NCBI RefSeq assembly: GCF_000007665.1
Contig: NC_006087.1
Location: forward strand, 1,178,001 to 1,242,000
Source of the DNA: Leifsonia xyli subsp. xyli str. CTCB07
Lineage (GTDB): Bacteria; Actinomycetota; Actinomycetes; Actinomycetales; Microbacteriaceae
Direction of reading: 5' to 3'
Length of the DNA stretch: 64,000 nucleotides
The position numbers and the translations under genes were made by a program. Under the pieces are notes generated by a model. It was not told the DNA's origin. It ran no database searches and worked only from the letters and a program-made list of their open reading frames with translations. Shown one piece after another: positions 59,995 to 64,000 of this stretch (position 1 is its first letter; each line of letters starts with the position of its first letter).

Positions 59995-61407
59995 TCACAA
60001 GCGGTTGCCTGCCTCAGTCAGCACCGACTCCAGGATCTGCCGGATCTCCACGAACTCGTCCGTCCCGATGGTGAGCGGCGGGGCGAGCTGCACGACGGGG
60101 TCGCCCCGGTCGTCAGCTCGGCAGTACAGGCCGGCGTCGAAAAGGGCCTTGGAGAGGAATCCACGGAGCAGACGTTCCGATTCGTCGTCGTCGAAGGTCT
60201 CTTTGGCGGCTTTGTCCTTCACGAGCTCGATGCCGAAGAAGTAGCCGTCGCCGCGCACATCGCCGACGAGCGGGAGGGCGAGCAGCTTCTCGAGTTCGGC
60301 GCGGAACAGCGGCGAATTCTCTCGGACGCGCTCGTTGAGGCGCTCCTCCTCGAAAATGTCGAGGTTCTCCAGCGCCACGGCTGAGGACACCGGGTGCCCG
60401 CCGAAAGTGTAGCCGTGATAGAACGACGTGTTCCCGTGTTTGAAGGGCTCGTAGATCTTGTCGCTGATGATGGTCGCACCGATGGGGGAGTAGCCGGAGG
60501 TCATGCCCTTCGCGCAGGTGATCATGTCCGGCACATAGCCGTACTCATCGCAGGCGAACATGTGGCCGATGCGGCCGAAAGCGCAGATCACCTCGTCGCT
60601 GACCATGAGCACGTCGTACTTGTCGCAGATCTCGCGCACGCGCTGGAAGTAGCTGGGAGGCGGCGGGAAGCATCCGCCCGAGTTCTGCACCGGCTCTAGG
60701 AAGATCGCGGCGACGGTCTCGGGCCCCTCGAACTGGATCATCTCCTCGATGCGGTTGGCCGCCCAGACAGCGAACTCTTCGATGTCGTCGGCCGGTGCGC
60801 CCATCTCGCCCGCGCGGTAGAAGTTCGTATTCGGCACCCGGAAGCCGCCCGGTGTCAGTGGCTCGAACATCTCCTTCATCGCCGGGATGCCGGTGATCGC
60901 CAGCGCTCCCTGCGGCGTGCCGTGGTAGGCGACCGCGCGGGAGAGCACCTTGTGCTTGGCGGGGCGGCCCTGGAGCTTCCAGTAGTGCTTGGCCAGCTTG
61001 AAGGCGGTCTCGACGGCCTCGCCGCCACTGGTGGAGAAGAAGACGCGGTTGAGGTCGCCCGGCGCGTAGCTCGCGAGCCGGTCGGCCAGCTCGATCGCGT
61101 TGGGGTGTGCATAGGACCAGATCGGGAAGAAAGCGAGCTGTTCGGCCTGTTTCGCGGCGACCTCGGCGAGGCGCTTGCGGCCGTGGCCGGCGTTGACGAC
61201 GAACAGGCCGGAGAGGGCGTCGATGTAGCGCTTGCCCCGGCTGTCCCAGATGTGGTGGCCCTCGCCCCGGGTGATGATGGGGACGCCGTGGCCGTCCTCC
61301 ATCACCGACTGGCGGGCGAAGTGCATCCAGAGGTGGTCCTTGGCCTTGGCCTGGAGCACTGCCTCGCCGGAGAGGGCCGGCTCACCGGATGTTTCTGCGG
61401 TTGTCAT
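59995..61407 (-). CDS. Class III aminotransferase (putrescine/GABA type)
   Basis: The 470-aa PLP enzyme has FFSTSGGEAVETAFKLAKHY, SRAVAYHGTPQGALA, VSDEVICAFGR and the Schiff-base Lys in TCAKGMTSGYSPIGA. It is closest in form to omega-amine:pyruvate and putrescine aminotransferases. With an Lrp gene 2 nt upstream and gamma-aminobutyraldehyde-type dehydrogenases beside it, putrescine breakdown is likely (inference). ATG 61407 (MTTAETSG) is chosen. Confidence 0.88.
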   Translation of the reverse strand: MTTAETSGEPALSGEAVLQAKAKDHLWMHFARQSVMEDGHGVPIITRGEGHHIWDSRGKRYIDALSGLFVVNAGHGRKRLAEVAAKQAEQLAFFPIWSYAHPNAIELADRLASYAPGDLNRVFFSTSGGEAVETAFKLAKHYWKLQGRPAKHKVLSRAVAYHGTPQGALAITGIPAMKEMFEPLTPGGFRVPNTNFYRAGEMGAPADDIEEFAVWAANRIEEMIQFEGPETVAAIFLEPVQNSGGCFPPPPSYFQRVREICDKYDVLMVSDEVICAFGRIGHMFACDEYGYVPDMITCAKGMTSGYSPIGATIISDKIYEPFKHGNTSFYHGYTFGGHPVSSAVALENLDIFEEERLNERVRENSPLFRAELEKLLALPLVGDVRGDGYFFGIELVKDKAAKETFDDDESERLLRGFLSKALFDAGLYCRADDRGDPVVQLAPPLTIGTDEFVEIRQILESVLTEAGNRL

Positions 61408-61409
61408 GG

Positions 61410-61892
61410 TTATCGTGTTCCCCAGTTGTAGAACTGCTTGTGGAGTTTGAGATAGACGAACGTCTCGGTGGACAGCACGCCCTCGAGTGCCCGGATCTCG
61501 GAGTTGAGGATGTCGATCAGGCCGAGGTCGTTCTCGCACACGACTTCGGCCAGGATATCGAAGGTTCCCGCTGTGAGCACGACGTAGTCGACCGCGGGCA
61601 TCGCCGCCAGCTTGTCGGCCACGAGCCGGGTGTCCCCGGTGACGCGGAGGCCGATCATCGCCTGGCGGTAGAAGCCCAGCTGCATCGGGTCCGTCACAGC
61701 CACGATCTGCATCGCGCCCGACTCGGTCAGCTTCTGAACGCGCTGCCGGACCGCCGCCTCGCTGAGACCGACCGCCTTTCCGATCTCCGCGTATGATCTG
61801 CGGCCGTCCACCTGGAGCTGCTCGATGATCGCCTTGGAGACGTCATCGATACCGGCGACTTTCGCGCCGTTCGTTGCCCGAGGAGTGCTCAT
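61410..61892 (-). CDS. Lrp/AsnC-family regulator
   Basis: The 160-aa product has the N-terminal helix-turn-helix (RRSYAEIGKAVGLSEAAVRQ) and a C-terminal RAM ligand domain (YVVLTAGTFDILAEVVCEND). It is read in one unit with the aminotransferase and diverges from the aldehyde dehydrogenase gene. It therefore probably controls this amine-degradation cluster, with the 89-nt AT-richer divergent gap as its site. The effector is unknown. Confidence 0.92.
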   Translation of the reverse strand: MSTPRATNGAKVAGIDDVSKAIIEQLQVDGRRSYAEIGKAVGLSEAAVRQRVQKLTESGAMQIVAVTDPMQLGFYRQAMIGLRVTGDTRLVADKLAAMPAVDYVVLTAGTFDILAEVVCENDLGLIDILNSEIRALEGVLSTETFVYLKLHKQFYNWGTR

Positions 61893-61968
61893 AGAGCGAT
61901 TCTGTCAGTCGATGGCCGCACTGGCAAGCGAATCCGTACAATATTGCCCTTATCGATGACGAAATCAG

Positions 61969-61974
61969 TAGACT
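61969..61974 (+). promoter_or_regulatory. -10 box of the first aldehyde dehydrogenase
   Basis: TAGACT lies 7 nt before ATG 61982 (leaderless pattern). Together with AT-rich sequence at 61930-61955 it makes up the shared Lrp/ALDH control gap. Confidence 0.5.
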
Positions 61975-61981
61975 CTCGGCT

Positions 61982-63356
61982 ATGATCGAATTGCAGAACT
62001 TCGTGAACGGCCGGCGCAGCGGCGCACGCGGCGATGAGAGCATCGCCCTGATCGACCCGGCGATCGAGGAGGAGTACGCGGCCGCCTTCGAGAAGTGGGG
62101 TCAGACCACGCCGTCCGAGCGCTCGCTCGCCCTCTTCCGCATCGCGGACGCGATGGAGGCGCGCGGAGGAGTTCGCCGATGCCGAGTCGCAGGACACCGG
62201 CAAGCCCCGGGGAACGCTCGTGGACGACGAGATCCTGCTCTCCGTCGATCAGATCCGCTTCTTCGCGGGCGCCGCCCGGAACTTGGAAGGCCGGTCGGCG
62301 GGTGAGTATCTGAAGGGCCACACCTCGTTCGTCCGCCGCGAGCCGATCGGCGTCGTCGGCCAGGTGACCCCGTGGAACTACCCGCTCAACATGGCAGTCT
62401 GGAAGTTCGCGCCGGCACTGGCTGCGGGCAACACGACCGTGCTGAAGCCCTCGGACACGACGCCGCTCTCGACGCTTCTGCTGGCGGAGATCGCGAGCGA
62501 GTTCCTGCCGGCGGGCGTGCTGAACGTCATCCTGGGCGACCGGACGACGGGCGTGGCGATGACCGGGCACCCGATCCCTCAGCTCATCTCGATCACGGGA
62601 TCGGTGCGTGCGGGCAGGGAAGTGGCTCGCGGGGCATCGTACGACCTGAAGCGTGTCCACCTCGAACTCGGCGGCAAGGCGCCGGTGATCGTGTTCGACG
62701 ACGCCGATGTCGAGAAGGCCGTCGCCGGGATCGTCGCGGCCGGGTACTTCAACGCCGGCCAGGATTGCACGGCAGCGACCCGGCTGCTGGTGCAGGAGGG
62801 CGTCCACGACGAGTTCGTGGCGGCGCTCGCGCAGTACGCGGGCGAGAACGCGAAGATGGGCGGCCCGCGCGAGGACGGCATCCTGTACGGCGCTCTGAAC
62901 AGCGCGAACCAGCTGGCCCGAGTCAACGGGTTCGTGGATCGGCTGCCCGACCACGCGAACATCGAGCTGGGCGGCCGCCGGCAGGGCGATCGCGGCTACT
63001 TCTGGGAGGCGACGATCGTCTCCGGACTGCGGCAGGACGACGAGGCGGTGCAGAACGAGATCTTCGGACCGGTGCAGACCGTGCAGAAGTTCGCCGGCGA
63101 AGCCGAGGCGATGGCTTCTGCGAACGACGTGCAGTACGGTCTCGCCTCCTCAGTGTGGACGAAGGACCACGGCCGGGCCCTGCGCTTCGCCAAGGGCCTG
63201 GACGCCGGGTGCGTGTGGATCAACACCCACATCCCGATCGTCGCTGAGATGCCGCACGGCGGTTTCAGGCACTCCGGCTACGGCAAAGACCTCTCCGCCT
63301 ACGGTTTCGATGACTACACCCGGATCAAGCACGTCATGTCGTACATCGGCGAGTGA
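61982..63356 (+). pseudogene. First aldehyde dehydrogenase gene, frameshifted
   Basis: The start (MIELQNFVNGRRSGARGDES) and the main body are those of a gamma-aminobutyraldehyde-type dehydrogenase. Relative to the paralogue at 63431, about 18 codons are missing after EEEYA. At about 62157-62167 a 2-nt loss in a GC repeat moves the frame. The body continues in the new frame from EEFADAESQDTGKPRGTLVD with NAD and active-site blocks GQVTPWNY, LELGGKAPVIVF and GQDCTAATR to the stop. The active-site Glu and Cys remain, but the start is cut off, so it is probably dead. Confidence 0.88.
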
Positions 63357-63430
63357 GGAGAGCGGCTGCGGCGAGGGCGGAGCTAAGGTCATCAGAGATC
63401 GGGGGTCGTCAGGGAGCAGAGGAGAGGATC

Positions 63431-64000
63431 GCTATGAGCACCCATGCACTGAGGAACTTCGTCGGCGGCGAATACGTCGACTCCACCGCGACGGAGCGGC
63501 TCGATATCACCGACCCGGCCACCGAGGAGGTGTTCGCCACGGCTCCGATCTCCACGGAACGGGATGTCGCGCTCGCCTGCCGGGCCGCCGCCGGTGCCTT
63601 CGAGACCTGGGGCGAGACCACTCCCGGTGAGCGGCAGCGGGCGCTTCTGCGTTTCGCAGACGCGCTCGAAGCGCGAGCCGAGGAACTCGCTGATGTCGAG
63701 GTCAAGGACACCGGGAAGCCCCGCGCCGGCATCGTCGCCGACGAGGTGGAGGTCATGATCGACCAGGTGCGGTTCTTCGCCGCCGCCGCCCGGAACCTCG
63801 AAGGCCGCTCGGCGGGCGAGTACCTGAAAGACCACACCTCCTTCATCCGCCGCGAGCCGATCGGCGTCATCGGCCAGGTGACCCCGTGGAACTACCCAAT
63901 GATGATGGCGATCTGGAAGCTCGCACCGGCGCTGGCCGCGGGCAACGCCGTCGTCCTGAAACCGAGCGACTCGACCCCGTCGTCCTCGCTGCTGCTCGCC
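63431..64000 (+). CDS. Second aldehyde dehydrogenase, 3' end outside window
   Basis: ATG 63431 follows GAGAGGA. The frame is open for 190 codons to the window edge: MSTHALRNFVGGEYVDSTAT, ARNLEGRSAGEYLKDHTSFI, GVIGQVTPWNYPMM and LAAGNAVVLKPSDSTP. It is a close tandem paralogue of the broken gene before it, with no missing segment at the N-terminus. It could replace the lost function. The catalytic Cys lies beyond the window. Gamma-aminobutyraldehyde or a related aldehyde is the likely substrate (inferred from context). Confidence 0.9.

Overview
The window is high-GC DNA (about two-thirds G+C) with actinobacterial gene content and order: rapZ-whiA, an RbpA gene, opcA beside zwf, a sufB-sufD-Rieske-sufC order, ctaA/ctaB, SURF1, DUF3099 and an actinobacterial glgC/glgA pair. 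GTG and TTG starts and leaderless promoters are common. Family resemblance points to Microbacteriaceae. The many broken genes would fit a reduced, pseudogene-rich genome such as Leifsonia xyli, but the species is my inference.

Layout. 1-9.2 kb holds DNA repair and growth genes (end of uvrB, uvrA, uvrC, rapZ, whiA), with a decayed three-gene operon between uvrB and uvrA. 9.2-13.8 kb holds sodA, the lower-glycolysis run gap-pgk-tpiA, secG and rbpA, closed by a 21-bp bidirectional terminator. 13.8-22.0 kb is a minus-strand pentose-phosphate operon, tkt-tal-pgi-zwf-opcA-pgl, with 4-nt stop/start overlaps at three of its junctions. 22.3-24.6 kb has heme O and heme A synthesis (ctaB, ctaA) around a shattered acetyltransferase gene. 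24.9-30.7 kb is the Suf Fe-S assembly operon and an ABC-F ATPase. 30.7-32.1 kb is a tightly coupled DUF3099 / 78-aa Cys-rich protein / SURF1 operon. 32.2-42.7 kb holds fabG, serB, glgC, a broken glgA, an ABC ATPase, ribosomal protein L31 type B, a DUF4190 protein, an exonuclease, trehalose synthase, a hydrolase and a glycosyltransferase.

At 42.8-44.5 kb a histidine-phosphatase gene is split by an IS481-family element inserted at CTAG. 44.5-49.9 kb holds a sirtuin, an rRNA/tRNA methyltransferase, a D,D-carboxypeptidase and a second, shorter UvrA. 49.9-52.4 kb is an accessory patch, less GC-rich than its surroundings by eye, with small membrane and secreted proteins, two degenerate genes and a 44-bp dispersed repeat. 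52.5-57.8 kb holds an SGNH hydrolase, an SF2 helicase, glutamate dehydrogenase and AMP nucleosidase. 58-59.9 kb encodes a large wall-anchored LASTG surface protein. The end of the window (60-64 kb) looks like a putrescine/GABA catabolic locus: aminotransferase, Lrp regulator and two tandem aldehyde dehydrogenases, the first broken.

Two themes recur. Many genes start 6-8 nt after a TANNNT box, the signature of leaderless mRNAs. Gene decay is frequent and recent-looking: in-frame TGA codons, a 17-G tract, a 2-nt slippage deletion and an IS insertion, each in genes that otherwise remain well preserved.
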